Assembly: GCA_037178625.1 (NCBI GenBank)
Contig: CM074132.1
Span: forward strand, 1,426,001 to 1,490,000
Length of the DNA stretch: 64,000 nucleotides
Reading direction: 5' to 3'
Origin: Skeletonema tropicum
Lineage: Eukaryota; Bacillariophyta; Thalassiosirophyceae; Thalassiosirales; Thalassiosiraceae
Made by a program: the position numbers and the translations under genes. Under the pieces are notes generated by a model. That model was not told the origin of the DNA. It saw only the letters and a list, made by a program, of their open reading frames with translations, and searched no databases. This document shows, piece by piece, positions 11,201-20,874 of the stretch. Each line of letters begins with the position of its first letter. Within the stretch, counting starts at the first letter, position 1.

Positions 11201-12994
11201 GCGAATTTTGGGTCATCTATCTTGGGATCCATTGCGAAGTTAGTTCAAATCATTGAGGATTCTCAAAGCGGGCTCAAGGCGAAAGTTGGAGATCTTCTTG
11301 GACATCAGGTACCTCGGAACTATCAACGAGACGAAGGTATTGATCGAGACAATGGGGAGATCAAATGGCAGGATACGAAGAATCTGAAATGTAACAACTT
11401 GGAGACATTTGCTGAAGAGAGAAATTCATTCTACAACATTGCACTCGACGGATACAAGAAGGCTACACTCCACAAACTCAAGTTGGATGCGTTGAGAAGT
11501 TCGTCTCTGGATTATTATTGGAATCATTGGATTGAATTACCTTGTGGTGATGGTGACATCGACAACGAAGAACTACGATACGTCAACAACAATAGTCTTA
11601 ATGAGGTTTGTATGGGAGCGTTGACGTTGAATGTGGAAAACGATGGACAACTCCAAAGTGATTGGATGATTGGCCGATTAAAGTCAAAGCTAATTGGTAT
11701 TGGCGGCGCGAGAGTTCAGGAGCTTGCTGAGCGGGATGATTTTCACAACTCGAATGGACCGCGATTGAATGAAAGATATGCCAAGGACGTGACAACCGCT
11801 TCTTTGAGGAGAATCAGTGTTTGGTATGAGTATGATCCTACGCAGACGTACAACAGCGCGACACGACTGTTACTATGGGGGACAATACACTCAAGCTCTG
11901 TAGGATACACACGTGGAGATACACGCAGCAACGTTGTTGTCAGGGAACCTGGGGGAAGATACTTGAGGAACATCGTTACGTACAACGGCAATGAATTTGA
12001 GAGAGATCACAATCCCTGCTGCGTTGCTATGATGACGAGACACATTGCGGATAGCGGCTTTATCCCTGGTAGAATGAGCGGCCCAAATCACCAGCTTACA
12101 AACTTCTTTTATGATGATGCATTGCAGACGGAGAACGTTGTTCTTGAGAAGGAAATGATCGCACTCATCCATTCTGTCAGGACCGATCTAGAAAAGGCAA
12201 TGACCCAACTCATGTCTCAGCAGGACGGAGCGTCATATCAGTGCCAATCGGAAAACATTGGATACGCTGAGTCAGCTGAAACTGGAAGCAACTGTTCCAT
12301 GGGCTCAAGACACAGAGTTGATCGCCTATCGCAACTGATTAGTTTGAGAACACGCAATTGCAGCAAGACATCATTGATTGCAGACGGATATGATAACCTC
12401 CAGAGTGGAAGCTCAGAGTTGATTGTAGGACACGTGACAATGACGGAATGTGTTATTCTTGGACTACTGCAACAAGACACGCCAATCTTGCCCAGCAATA
12501 TTGAGTCACTCGTGGCTAGTAAGATACAGCCCAGTTTTGGGACCAGCGTAAGACACTCCATACTGACCTACCGCATTCGTGAGATTGCTACAGCTACATC
12601 TGAATGTATGAGAGTGACATTCATCAGGAGGGAATTTTATCCATATGATTACAAGGCGATCTATCTTGGAAAGGGAACGCGATGGATTATTGGAGATGTA
12701 ATAGCAAGGACGTCGAATCATAGGGGGATGACGAACGGGAGCTTGGACAAGGCTTGGATATGGATTCTAGTATTTGCTGGTACGGCATTGAGATATGTAT
12801 CTTTGAGGGTAGGTACGACACGTATGAGGGGCAGAGAAGTTCTCGGCACTTCCGAAGAGGTTTTAGGCAGCAAAAGATATCAGAGAGAGGCATTTTGGAG
12901 GGAAAACTCCAACAATGACGATCGTATCCAAGATAAGGATGTTTCTTGGATGATTGTTTTCCATGATAAGGAAAGCTTACAATTCGAATTCTAA
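8300..12994 (+). CDS. COP-C 1564-aa polyprotein with RNase H-like segments
   Basis: One uninterrupted frame runs from ATG 8300 through the purine tract and ends inside the 3' LTR. The first 700 or so residues match nothing I know. They include an internal duplication (AKQAFEAQSKLFDRG and AKRFFDEQSKLFDRG). From about residue 760 it aligns with the copia RT thumb/RNase H of COP-A (TLSSFRAQPRKGHLDRIKR, then VDANLMHDIRSGKSVTGALHFLN and ETATYRSENNAAGTAI). A second, weaker RNase H C-terminal-like copy lies near residues 1390-1470 (TPILPSNIESLVAS against TPILLLGDNESLVSS). RT motif YVDD in a proper palm is absent. Retention of such a long frame is notable; function is unknown. Confidence 0.75.
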   Translation: MKKATFEEILKYILRGELDDDGFVEDVIADRSMNTFRDFLESIDDLNEVNSLKNRSGEKIDEDRAGILYRAAEYFVKHCPYGWEYYLDDEFDFPWMKLDEAPPHDNYKDNISTPNLASDCSNNRFPTAEKSTFSTTTTNRNFAFIDARSNYDNMNCLLFSSASNITAVPRLTVAKQAFEAQSKLFDRGIPSVVSPASLMAAKRFFDEQSKLFDRGNPSTDLISTGLSEAGLVHEEAQCIFNCRCGQIRFWVRKHLGGYPYLCQDLEGYPLLSTSCSHPTTIRLKVTHLDLGTIEGTGEQCESVATPDGDLCIHRWQRPHCTFNYGPACKWYSDVNFLPTAIDIRQPLRFPFGDNNDRHNDVGFATNEMFEHKTVHEVGECVYMTAVSSYVLISSINVQYLKRAGNTDGGCFIVMITDGGRLIGWNIADYISYSSNVSGSLETDDLVGKKHGELGREEGELRHNAIDNVGYVDDTGREVTLIDRYDACAPVSIEDGDYLASQVAWHSEFDGCSIQDIEVVPTFMHACGEDLVLSSLTVDKVMMRKSDNDDRSIFRLAVATFGQDYCSSALGFRKGYCSAVIGFGKYSLQPRNFGTSATFIEFIEDLGRLVTDVDPTAGAAYMQVMPRINIHYSNCVARNDGGEMMRRLFDSFGADIMHESQHDKTSGCDGTLIVKLLSRWGAASGNITVPWMGSMGRNDSDYSTLKFIRLWDSKILLEEVLAKEKLLRKKIVGDITYDKHSWGVDFTPTEMMIKRMVNDNYRNIVGTAVMTLSSFRAQPRKGHLDRIKRVYGYLCKMRNGDIRYKTDMPVISGFDFLKRDWPSTPYARTREEYSKNPPPACGKPVLMTSFVDANLMHDIRSGKSVTGALHFLNKTPFDWFSKKQNTVETATYRSENNAAGTAIRQIRANKTLLQFLGVPLHGTPILLLGDNESLVSSGVNPDFKNRKRHLVLSYYYIRENVAVGCIRFANFGSSILGSIAKLVQIIEDSQSGLKAKVGDLLGHQVPRNYQRDEGIDRDNGEIKWQDTKNLKCNNLETFAEERNSFYNIALDGYKKATLHKLKLDALRSSSLDYYWNHWIELPCGDGDIDNEELRYVNNNSLNEVCMGALTLNVENDGQLQSDWMIGRLKSKLIGIGGARVQELAERDDFHNSNGPRLNERYAKDVTTASLRRISVWYEYDPTQTYNSATRLLLWGTIHSSSVGYTRGDTRSNVVVREPGGRYLRNIVTYNGNEFERDHNPCCVAMMTRHIADSGFIPGRMSGPNHQLTNFFYDDALQTENVVLEKEMIALIHSVRTDLEKAMTQLMSQQDGASYQCQSENIGYAESAETGSNCSMGSRHRVDRLSQLISLRTRNCSKTSLIADGYDNLQSGSSELIVGHVTMTECVILGLLQQDTPILPSNIESLVASKIQPSFGTSVRHSILTYRIREIATATSECMRVTFIRREFYPYDYKAIYLGKGTRWIIGDVIARTSNHRGMTNGSLDKAWIWILVFAGTALRYVSLRVGTTRMRGREVLGTSEEVLGSKRYQREAFWRENSNNDDRIQDKDVSWMIVFHDKESLQFEF

Positions 12995-13090
12995 AGTAAA
13001 CGCAAGTTAACAAACGACCAAGTGTGGTAACGCATGAATTAGCTCCTAGCAAGGGCTTTAGCTGGGGTCAGGGTTTGACACCATCTGTCA
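12729..13090 (+). repeat. 3' LTR of COP-C
   Basis: Same 362 bp as 7463-7824, preceded by the purine tract and followed by CAAGC. The giant frame ends at 12994 within it. Confidence 0.95.
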
Positions 13091-13095
13091 CAAGC

Positions 13096-14531
13096 ATATG
13101 GGGGTCCTTACCCTCAATGACATGATCGACATTACAACCAATAACTATTCTGTGCCCGTGGATGGAACGGATGATCCTGATGAAGTCAAGCTTTACCAGA
13201 AGAAGAACAACCTGCTCTTCATGGCACTGCAAGAATCCGTAGAGACGAATGAAGGTCTCACTATCATCAAGAGACACAGCAAGGAGATGGATGGAGTAGC
13301 TGTTTGGAGAGATTTGTCGAGTCATTATGATGATAACATCGCAGCCATCACCAGGACGAAGTATTTACTCGGGCTTATTTGCACCAGCAAGATTCCTGCC
13401 AACCACAAGGGACTTGCCGCAGCAATTGATTCTTTCAGACGATGGGTAATTGAACACAATTATTTCTGCAAGTCTAATCAGAATATCTCGGAAGATCAAG
13501 AACTTATTTATTTCGAGAGATACATCGATAGTATCAAGGAACTTCGCGATACCAAGAAGTTAATGGACGTACAGGAGGATACTGCCATCGGGAGTCAAGT
13601 TGTTGTTCGTTCTGCCTCAGCGAAGATTGATTTTTATTATCGCCAAGCCCAAGAATTGGATGCGGAATTCAAAACGTCCGTGGTCAACTCGAGGAGGAAG
13701 ATTAATGCCAGTATGATTAACGGAGGTTTCGTTGCCGATGAGGGTCTTTTGTGGGACATGGACGTTTATAGTACTGATATCAATGTGAATTCTTCCACTC
13801 TTGAGCCGGAAGGGTATGATGCCGTCGATGCAATAGATGAGGCCTATCGTTTTATCAATGTTGGAGAAGTTCGCCGACATGGTCAAATGCCTAAGAAGAA
13901 TTGGGACAAGTTATCTCGTGAGGTGAAGCGTATGTGGCTTAAGATTCCAATCGATGATCGTGAGGATATTCTCACAAGTCTTCTTCCAGGACCTCCACCT
14001 TCTAACACGGAAGAACATCGTCTTCCAGGAACTGGAGTTTCCAGCAGAAACGCTCGTGCGACGAATGTAGCTGAATCAGGTGATGTTTCTGGCGATACCA
14101 ATACGAGTGAGCGTTCAGTCAATATGGGATACATCCAAGCCATGCGTGCACGTTCTACCGCCGCTCGGGAAAATCAAGACACCGCACCTTGTATTCCAAG
14201 GGATCCGTTCGTACCCGCGAGACTTATGTCACGTCAGAACAAGTCTCCGAACCAATTAATTCCCATCAAGCGAGGAGAATCTGGTCAGCAGAGAAATGTA
14301 TCTGTCGCAACCACTCTTCAGCATGCTGGATTTCCAGATGTAGCATTGGATCCACCAAATAATCCTTCCACGAATACATCGGCAGAAGAACGCAGTGTGA
14401 ACATGATGCTTACTGTTAACGTCAGCAACCTGAATCGAATTGAGGACAAGAACGATATTGATGATTCGGGCCTTTTTCGTGCACTTGTGGATGGAGGAGC
14501 AAACTCAGGATTGGGTAATCCAAAGTATTAG
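13096..14531 (+). CDS. COP-B Gag C-terminal part and start of protease
   Basis: The frame continues Gag in phase after COP-C. Restored Gag is about 679 codons. Residues such as SKEMDGVAVWRDLSSHYDD resemble the UBN2-like middle part of copia Gag. The C-terminal third is Ser/Thr/Asn/Pro-rich and disordered. It ends just after LVDGGANSGL, which has the DGGA aspartic-protease active site. The stop TAG at 14529-14531 falls within the protease, and the remaining protease homology is in the +1 frame. Confidence 0.82.
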
Positions 14532-15120
14532 ACGTCTATGGTACGCTGACCCAGCTAGATTTATCAATGTCACTGGTATTGGTGGAAATAAGATCTGTCA
14601 GCTTCAGATTGCATCGTTCGCCGCGAAGGCTGAGACGAGCGAGGGAATTCCAGTCATTCTAGTTTTTCATGAATACGGTGAGATCAATGACGGACCTACT
14701 ATTCACTCCAAGATTCAAATGACTTATGCAGGATGTGAAGTTGGAGACCTTCCTCTTGAGATGGGTGGAACTCAAAGGATTGTTACTTCTACGAGAAATG
14801 GAAGTTGCACCATCCCCATTACCTTCAAGGATGGATTACCCTTTATCCACATGACTTATCCTACGGAGGATGATTTGAATGACCTGCCATGGATTGAAAT
14901 GACTCAGTCGACACCTTGGGATCCCAGTGTGTTTGATGGAGGATGTCCCACTGTCGTTTGTAAAGGGGGTCCTAATTTCGTGATGAGAAACCTTAACGAG
15001 ACTGTTTTGCTTGAGGTGAAGATGCGTCGGGAAATGGTATTCAAGGATACTCTTTATGGAGATAGGAACGCTTGGGAACGTAGCGGAAACTCGGTAGAAG
15101 ATTGGGGAGATATTGATTAG
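14532..15120 (+). pseudogene. COP-B protease-like segment in +1 frame
   Basis: The sequence aligns with the COP-A protease region (RFINVTGIGGNKICQLQI against HVNITGVGDLNIPQLKI; FHEYGEINDGPTIHSKIQ against FHEYGELPSGKTIHSKIL) and ends at TAG 15118-15120. The +1 shift after GNPK may be a mutation or programmed frameshifting; no slippery site is obvious. Homology stops near WDPS, and the rest is unmatched. Purine-rich repeats of TTGGGGAGATATTG-type follow to the 3' LTR. Confidence 0.7.
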
Positions 15121-15234
15121 AAATTGGGAAAGAAAATTGGGGAGATATTGGACAGGATAGGAAGTGGGAAAGAAGACGGGGAGAAAGGAGTATTGTTTTT
15201 TGAGGAAATGATGATTATTACGCAGGTTGGGGAG
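15121..15234 (+). other. COP-B 3' untranslated region and polypurine tract
   Basis: The 114 bp between the stop and the 3' LTR are A/G-rich and contain diverged repeats of TTGGGGAGATATTG and GGGAAAGAA. GGTTGGGGAG directly abuts the LTR start TATTGAA and serves as the plus-strand primer site by analogy with COP-A's GATAGGGGAG. Confidence 0.75.
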
Positions 15235-15424
15235 TATTGAATAAACAGGGGCGCGCAGAATGTGGCGAGAGTGGTGGTGTGGTGGTGCCTGTGGCGGGTT
15301 CAGCGCAGGCCCTCGGGGCCTGTCGAGTATTGTGCCATTTTGCAGTCGGCCATTTGCAGTTTGGTTTGTTAGTAGTCTTTTTACAACGGAATTCGGCTAT
15401 AAAGTTGCTCTGCAATGATGTAGG

Positions 15425-15655
15425 TAGTGTTGGTGTAGTTGTTTAAAGAGGGGTTCGATTCCTAGCATAGAATTCTCATATTATTTATTATATTTGTGCC
15501 AACGTGCCAGTGATGACCCCTTGGTGTAGTTGGTTTGAGTGTGCATGTGTGTTTGTGAGGCACCGGGTTCGATCCCCGGGGATGGCAATCTCTTTTCATG
15601 CGTGTGAATTTGTGAGGCACCGGGTTCGATCCCCGGGGATGGCAATCTCTTTTCT
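15425..15655 (+). repeat. tRNA-like Pol III promoter repeats in HLE-2
   Basis: Three B-box-like motifs occur: GGTTCGATTCC near 15454, and GGTTCGATCCC near 15565 and 15623. The last two sit in a perfect T-arm (CCGGG TTCGATC CCCGG). A-box-like TGGTGTAGTTGG sequences lie upstream of the first two, and runs of TTTT follow. The acceptor stem cannot be paired, so these are not intact tRNA genes. They look like a tRNA-derived, SINE-like unit with a partial tandem duplication (GTGAGGCACCGGGTTCGATC occurs twice). Confidence 0.6.
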
Positions 15656-15897
15656 GCAGACTACTTAGTAAGTCTATTCAAGAGGGAAAAGCAAAATCGT
15701 TCACTGCACAATTCACTCAACAATCAAATTTGTAAAAATGTGCACTGCACAATTTTAAAGAAGCGAGCGAAGAGGGTAAGAGGGTAACACACTTAGGGGG
15801 GAAAGTGGAGCAGACGACAATCACACACGTAGTAGTAAATTTGTAAAAATGTGCACCGCACAATTTTAAAAAAGGAAGCGAAAGGCAGAGCAGACGA

Positions 15898-16078
15898 AGA
15901 ACAGGTACAACAAGAGAAAGTTGGAGGAGATCACTAAAACAACGTACGCAACAGCAATGAAGGGAGACTTCATTCGAGATAGGAGGGATCTGACGAACAG
16001 GATTACAAAAATCATCACCAAACCAAACAAAAAGTGGAGGAGGCGAAGAAAGATTATGAGACCCCAAGTGATTATTTC
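15898..16078 (+). pseudogene. Diverged PIF1 helicase C-terminal fragment in HLE-2
   Basis: The fragment aligns with the basic C-terminal tail of the HLE helicases (RKLEEITKTTYATAMKGDFI and NRITKIITKPNKKW). It lacks all helicase motifs. The reading frame is broken at its start, and it is flanked by copies of the short palindrome at about 15736, 15845 and 16109. Confidence 0.75.
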
Positions 16079-16993
16079 TCAGGGTAGGCATCTGCTATGT
16101 GATTAGCAAAATTGTTCACCGCACAGATTTACAAAAAAAAGTCAATTTCTCGCGACGAAGAAATAAGACAACTAAATCGACTAACACCAGTGCAAAACCT
16201 GTATTTCTTTCTCGTACAGACCGATTTAGATGCTCAAAAAGCGGCTTTAGTACAGTCAATTTCTCGCTTTCAACAGGTACTTCTCGCTTTCTACGTAGGA
16301 ACACATACAGATCCTACGCCGGTAGTCTCTACCGAGGACTCTACGTGTCATCCAGGTAAACCTTCTCACTAAAAAGCACATATACTGATTCCTCCCTTAA
16401 ACCCTGTAGAAAATTTTGGCTGAATAATTCTGAATTTCCTACCTGTAATAGAAGGGCACCTGCGGCCCCCTATTACGCTGCTCTGCGCTCCATGAACAGG
16501 GGCCCCGAGGGCCGACTATGTTTTGGAACGCTGCCTTTCCATCATCATTATCGGGAATATTGGATTTAGGAATTATGTGAACATGGATTTACGTTATTTT
16601 GATTCGTCACGGAATCGGACATCTGCTTGTTCTTTTGGCGGGATAAGATTTTATCTCATCAAGAGTTAAAGATCGACCATGACACGTCGATGCCTCACAG
16701 TTGAAGAATAGAAAATAAACAATAAACACCGTGTAGTAAGTAGACGCCGATGGCGGATCTTTCTCTCAGTAATACTTCGGGAATCGAGTAGGAAGAGATG
16801 TGCCGTAGTGCACCAGTTTCCAGCTAGTTGAAGCTCTAAGAATCTTATCCCCAGCAACGTTGTCTCTCCCTCTTCCGACGCCTGATCGGGTGAAACCTCT
16901 CACCACCGGCCACGTTCACTTCTTCCGGACCGTTCTGATCTCAGGGCTGCACGCAGCTTGTATGGCATTCGACAGATTACCGCTACCGCTAGA

Positions 16994-18864
16994 CGACCGA
17001 TGTGTTACCTACCAAGCTTCAGCTGCTTTATCTGCCGAAATAGCGGGCTTAATTGAAGGTGGTGCCAATGGTGGCCTTGCCAATCCGAAGGAGATGAGAT
17101 TGATTTCCTACTGCTACCCGCCGAGGCATGTCAACATCACTGGTGTTGGTGATTTGAATATTCCACAGTTGAAGATTGGAACCTACGCTGCCAAGGTTCA
17201 ATTGAATGATGGAAACTACGTGCTCATGATGTTTCACGAGTATGGGGAGTTACCGAGTGGAAAAACCATCCATTCCAAGATCCTCCAACTTGCCGATAAT
17301 GGATGCGTCATCCATGATAATCCGGAACTTCTAGGGGGTAAGCAATGCCTGACCACACTTGAGGGACACGAAGTACCACTTGATTTTGAGAATGGTTTAC
17401 CATATATCAAGATGCAGTATCCGGATGAGGATGATCTACTCCTCCCTACAGTCAGTATGACTCGTGACATTCCTTGGGATCCATCTCGCTACGACACGAA
17501 CAAGTCCTCCAAGGTACCTTTCGTTGATCCTCAAGAAAGTCCATACCTATCAGTTCCTGTTCATCCCAATGCTAACCAATATGGGGAGTTTATCACAACG
17601 AATTATGGGGAGCAGGAGCTGGGAGACCCTATTGAAGATCTGTTAACTGTGTCTTGCGGTTATGAACGACGAGTTGTTTCCACCGGAGAACTACTACCGA
17701 TGCCAACGGATCCCATTCATTGTGCCTACGAGATGTCCTTCCCAGTTGAAGTGTATTCCAACGTCTATGATTGCTACTCTACACTTGGCAACCTCAACAA
17801 CCAATACGCGCAGCAACGTCTTGATCCTATCCAATACCAAGAGTATCGCAAGTATTTTCTCAACGTACCTGCATCCACCGTCCGCAGTACCTTTGATTCT
17901 ACCACTCAGTACTACCGACACATACCTTCCACGAACAAGTTTATGACATACCGGTCTCCATACCCGGCCCTCAATGTCTTTCGTTGTCATGAGATTGTCT
18001 TTACTGATACTGTCTTCGCCGACGTAACAGCATGGGGAGGTATTAATGCCGCTCAAGTTTTTGCTGGCAAGATGTCCCGGTATATCTCTGTTCACGGATG
18101 CAAGACTGCTGATGGAGATTTTGCTCGTTGTCTTGAGGATGAGATTCGCAAACGCAGTGCGATGGATAAGCTTGGGTCGGATAGGGCTAAGGCAGAAATC
18201 AGCAAGAAAGCGCACGATATTTTACGTACTCTCTTCATTGATGACTGGCAGTCAGAACCATACTTCCATCACCAGAATTTCGCGGAAAGGATGATCCAAG
18301 AGCTCAAGAAATTCGCTAATTGGGTATTGAATTGGTCGGACGCACCTGTCGAGGCTTGGTATGAGGCTTTTGAGTATGTCACGTTCATCATGAACAGGAC
18401 TGCGAAGCAATATCTGAATTGGAGAACTCCTGTCGAGGCTCTTACTGGACAAACTCCGGACATTTCCATGCTCACGCACTTCACCTTCTGGGAACCTGTC
18501 TTCATTGGCAACAGAACTTTCCATCTGAATCTAATGAAATTATTGTTCGCTTCATTGGATACGCCGAGGATGTTGGCCACAGCTGTACCTTCAAGGTCTT
18601 TAACGAGGAAACGCAGGAGATTCTTTACCGATCTAGTCTCAGGAAGGTTAACCCTGACACAGACATTCTCAATGTTCCTCCTTACGACCCCAAGCCAAAA
18701 GATATTGAGGATGAAGGTATTGAGGAGGTAGTGAAGACGAGAGATATGGATGACCCTCAGCTGAAGAGAACCGCAATGTTTTCCCCTGATGAATTGATTG
18801 GCAGAACTTTTCTCATGAAACACAATGTGGATGGCACTCGCAACAGGGCAACCATCATTGATTA
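16994..18864 (+). pseudogene. COP-A protease and integrase (frameshifted)
   Basis: The frame continues from the gag remnant. The protease reads LIEGGANGGLAN: the catalytic Asp of the usual DGGAN is Glu, so it is probably inactive. Integrase follows, with D-containing FTDTVFADVTAWGG, SDRAKAEI and the NFAERMIQELKKF segment consistent with a DDE core. Near 18515 the frame shifts (…FWEPVFIGN, then FPSESNEIIVRFIGY in the +2 frame), which separates the integrase C-terminal domain. The piece ends at the HLE-3 insertion. Confidence 0.85.
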
Positions 18865-19476
18865 TAAACAGGGGCGCGCAGAATGGTGCGATAATGGTGG
18901 CGTGCAGCGGTGTATGTGGCGGGTTCAGCGCGGGCCCTCGGGGCCTGTAAAGTATTGTGTCGTCATCTTGCTGTTGGCCATTTGCTGTGTGGCTTGTCAG
19001 TAGTCTTTATACAACGGAATTCGGCTATAAAGTTGCTCTGCAATGACGTTGGCCTTAATTGGTATAATTGTGCTGTGCACAATTTGGTACTTTGTGACGT
19101 AAGACGATTGGAATCAAGTGTACTAATTCCTTAAGTAACGAAGTTTACCACGTCACTCAGAGAAAAAATTAAGAAAATAGAGGGTGACGGGGATGCACAC
19201 CGGAAAGAACGAAGAAGCTCATCGACAATCTGACTTAATTAGCCTGGAAAAGTCCTTTTTAGCACAAATCAAGCGATTTTTAGATCTAAATCATAAGATA
19301 TAGCATCTAAATGACAATCAAAATGGGCATTTCAGCGGGGATAGGAGGGGGGAAAATCCCAACACTTCAAGTTGAAGTTCCGGAAGTAATTCAGAGCAAA
19401 GCACCGCACCCAACGAATCCGGCCGCACAGATCTCGCACAGATCTCGCATAAAACGCAACAGCGCTCCACCAAATC

Positions 19477-20037
19477 ATGACCGACGAACAACATCCAACT
19501 GAACACGATAACGACGACACCATGAACTCACCTGAAGCTACAGATGCAACTGAATCTGCAGTTGAATCTGCAGCTGAAGCTGTGGACGCAAAAAGCACGT
19601 TAAAGGAGACAACGAGTCCGCCGGACAATCAGATGAACACCCCCGGAAAGAATAACACACCTACCGATCATACTGCCGAGGCTGTCACCAGACCAACCAC
19701 CAACAACGTTATCACCCCTGACAAACCAACAGCAGGTACAGAAACGACTACGCAGCAAGTCGAGGAAGATCGACCTGAGCATTACATCAAAGGCACAAAT
19801 ACGGGCCTGCCAACAAAAATTAGTGCTACGGTTTTCGTTTGCTTCACCCATTTGGATCCAGAAGGCAAATTGGTAGCGGAGAATGTAAATCAAGCGGTAC
19901 CACAGCAAGAGAAGATACTCAGGCTATTGAAACTGGTGGCTACGGGTAAATCCGGCGACAACAAAGAAATGAACGACAGTCAGATACACTTACACTTCAG
20001 CAAGAAAGCAGCGGAGGATGATTCCGCGGAAGATTGC
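19477..20037 (+). CDS. Gene X exon 1 in HLE-3
   Basis: 561 bp (187 codons) from ATG to the GTGAGT donor, with the same borders as in HLE-5 and HLE-4. It encodes a Thr/Glu/Asp-rich, disordered N terminus and a short folded-looking part (ATVFVCFTHLDPEGKLVAEN). The upstream block with GTGACGTAAGACG is retained, so the exon may still be transcribed. Confidence 0.75.
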
Positions 20038-20333
20038 GTGAGTTTACTTTTGTTGAATCTGCGCAACGAACCATTTTGTAAAATTGATCACTGTACAAAT
20101 TTAGGAATGTTGATTCGTTGATCGATTGCGATGTTGCACAGAACGAATTTGTAAATTTGATCACTGTACAATTTTGGTAATATTGATTCGTCGATCGATT
20201 GCTGCAGCCAAACTACATCATGCTACTTGATTTGTATAATTGCTCACTGTGCGATTATACGAATATTGATTTATAGATCCGTTGCTGAACTCACAACTAA
20301 CACTTGATTGATGCTACTCCACATTAATAACAG

Positions 20334-20642
20334 GAGAAGACAGAACCAGTCAATGCAACTCATATGTCATTGATTGCATCCAGTGAAGAAGCGAGGACTA
20401 GTGTGGCTTACGGATTGCCATTCACGTATGTTCCAGAGCTATCACACTTAATCGACGTACTCAACGGAGATGATGGTAGTGGCACAGATGAAACGAAAAG
20501 AGAAATATCAGAGGCATTAACTGCTAATGTGACAACAGTCGAAGGTCAACGAAAGCTTTTGAGCACTGCAAGAAAGCACCATTGGCTAGATGAAAGTCAA
20601 AATGAAGTCAAGGTGGCAGTCCAAGACGGTATCGAGGGATGA
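20334..20642 (+). pseudogene. Gene X exon 2, truncated and joined to helicase sequence
   Basis: The exon starts after the ATAACAG acceptor and follows gene X for about 102 codons to …VQDGIEG. It then meets helicase exon 4 at GGATCGCTCC and stops at TGA 20640. The intron before it (20038-20333) carries three copies of the dispersed palindrome. The product would be a roughly 290-aa truncated gene X protein. Confidence 0.8.
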
Positions 20643-20760
20643 TCGCTCCGTTGGACCAAACGGTAAAGGTGAGGTTAGCCTACCGATGTACATTGTTGTG
20701 GATTTCCCTACATACAAACCACCACCAGGCGAGGACCCATGGGACAAGAACAACCCAACG
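20643..20760 (+). pseudogene. Helicase exon 4 end in HLE-3
   Basis: Only the last 118 bp of exon 4 are present, up to the donor CCAACG|GTGAGT. They contain no helicase motif. It is the downstream side of the gene X/helicase deletion joint. Confidence 0.8.
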
Positions 20761-20874
20761 GTGAGTAAAAGTTGACACACGAAAGACACAAGACAATTGC
20801 CACTCTCTGCGAAAACACTACTAACTCATTTCATACTGATACAAATGCATCCTACCCCAACTTATTGCGCACAG

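Larger units (their letters stand above)
7463..13090 (+). mobile_element. COP-C: non-autonomous copia element with one giant frame
   Basis: Direct repeats of 362 bp (7463-7824 and 12729-13090), TGACGAAC…CTGTCA, flank 4.9 kb. The duplication CAAGC lies at 7458-7462 and 13091-13095. A purine tract ATAGGGGGA precedes the 3' LTR. I see no difference between the LTRs, so it is one of the newest insertions. There is no Gag, protease, integrase or catalytic RT core; only RT-thumb and RNase H-like sequence is recognisable within the single frame. Confidence 0.96.
15242..16515 (+). mobile_element. HLE-2: 1.3-kb diverged, internally deleted element
   Basis: It starts TAAACAGGGGCGCGCAG and ends GAGGGCCGA, inserted at GAA^CT of the COP-B LTR without duplication. 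It keeps the 5' tip, one subterminal repeat, a helicase C-terminal piece and the 3' tail. It also holds tRNA-like repeats at 15425-15655 found in no other copy. Nucleotide divergence from HLE-3 to HLE-6 is higher, so it represents another lineage. Confidence 0.9.
2263..16993 (+). mobile_element. COP-B: gag/protease-only copia element inside COP-A
   Basis: It is bounded by 485-bp LTRs and the direct duplication CGACC (2258-2262 and 16994-16998). The 3' LTR is split by HLE-2 after its first 7 bp. Without passengers (HLE-1, COP-C, HLE-2) the element is about 3.9 kb and holds only gag and a protease-like segment before the purine tract GGTTGGGGAG. It has no integrase, reverse transcriptase or RNase H, so it must borrow these, probably from COP-A-type elements whose LTR and leader it resembles. 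Confidence 0.93.
15235..16993 (+). repeat. 3' LTR of COP-B, split by HLE-2
   Basis: LTR bases 1-7 (TATTGAA) lie at 15235-15241 and bases 8-485 at 16516-16993, with HLE-2 between. Joined, they match the 5' LTR apart from about three substitutions. The end is fixed by CGACC at 16994-16998. Confidence 0.92.

Noticed and set aside
15520..15595. Functional tRNA genes in HLE-2
   Set aside because: The T-arm and B-box are perfect, but no acceptor stem or credible anticodon arm can be formed.
2263..16515. HLE-2 as product of recombination between two HLE copies, because its two flanks seemed unrelated
   Set aside because: The left flank is the purine tract plus the first 7 bp of the COP-B LTR and the right flank is the rest of that LTR, so it is a simple insertion.
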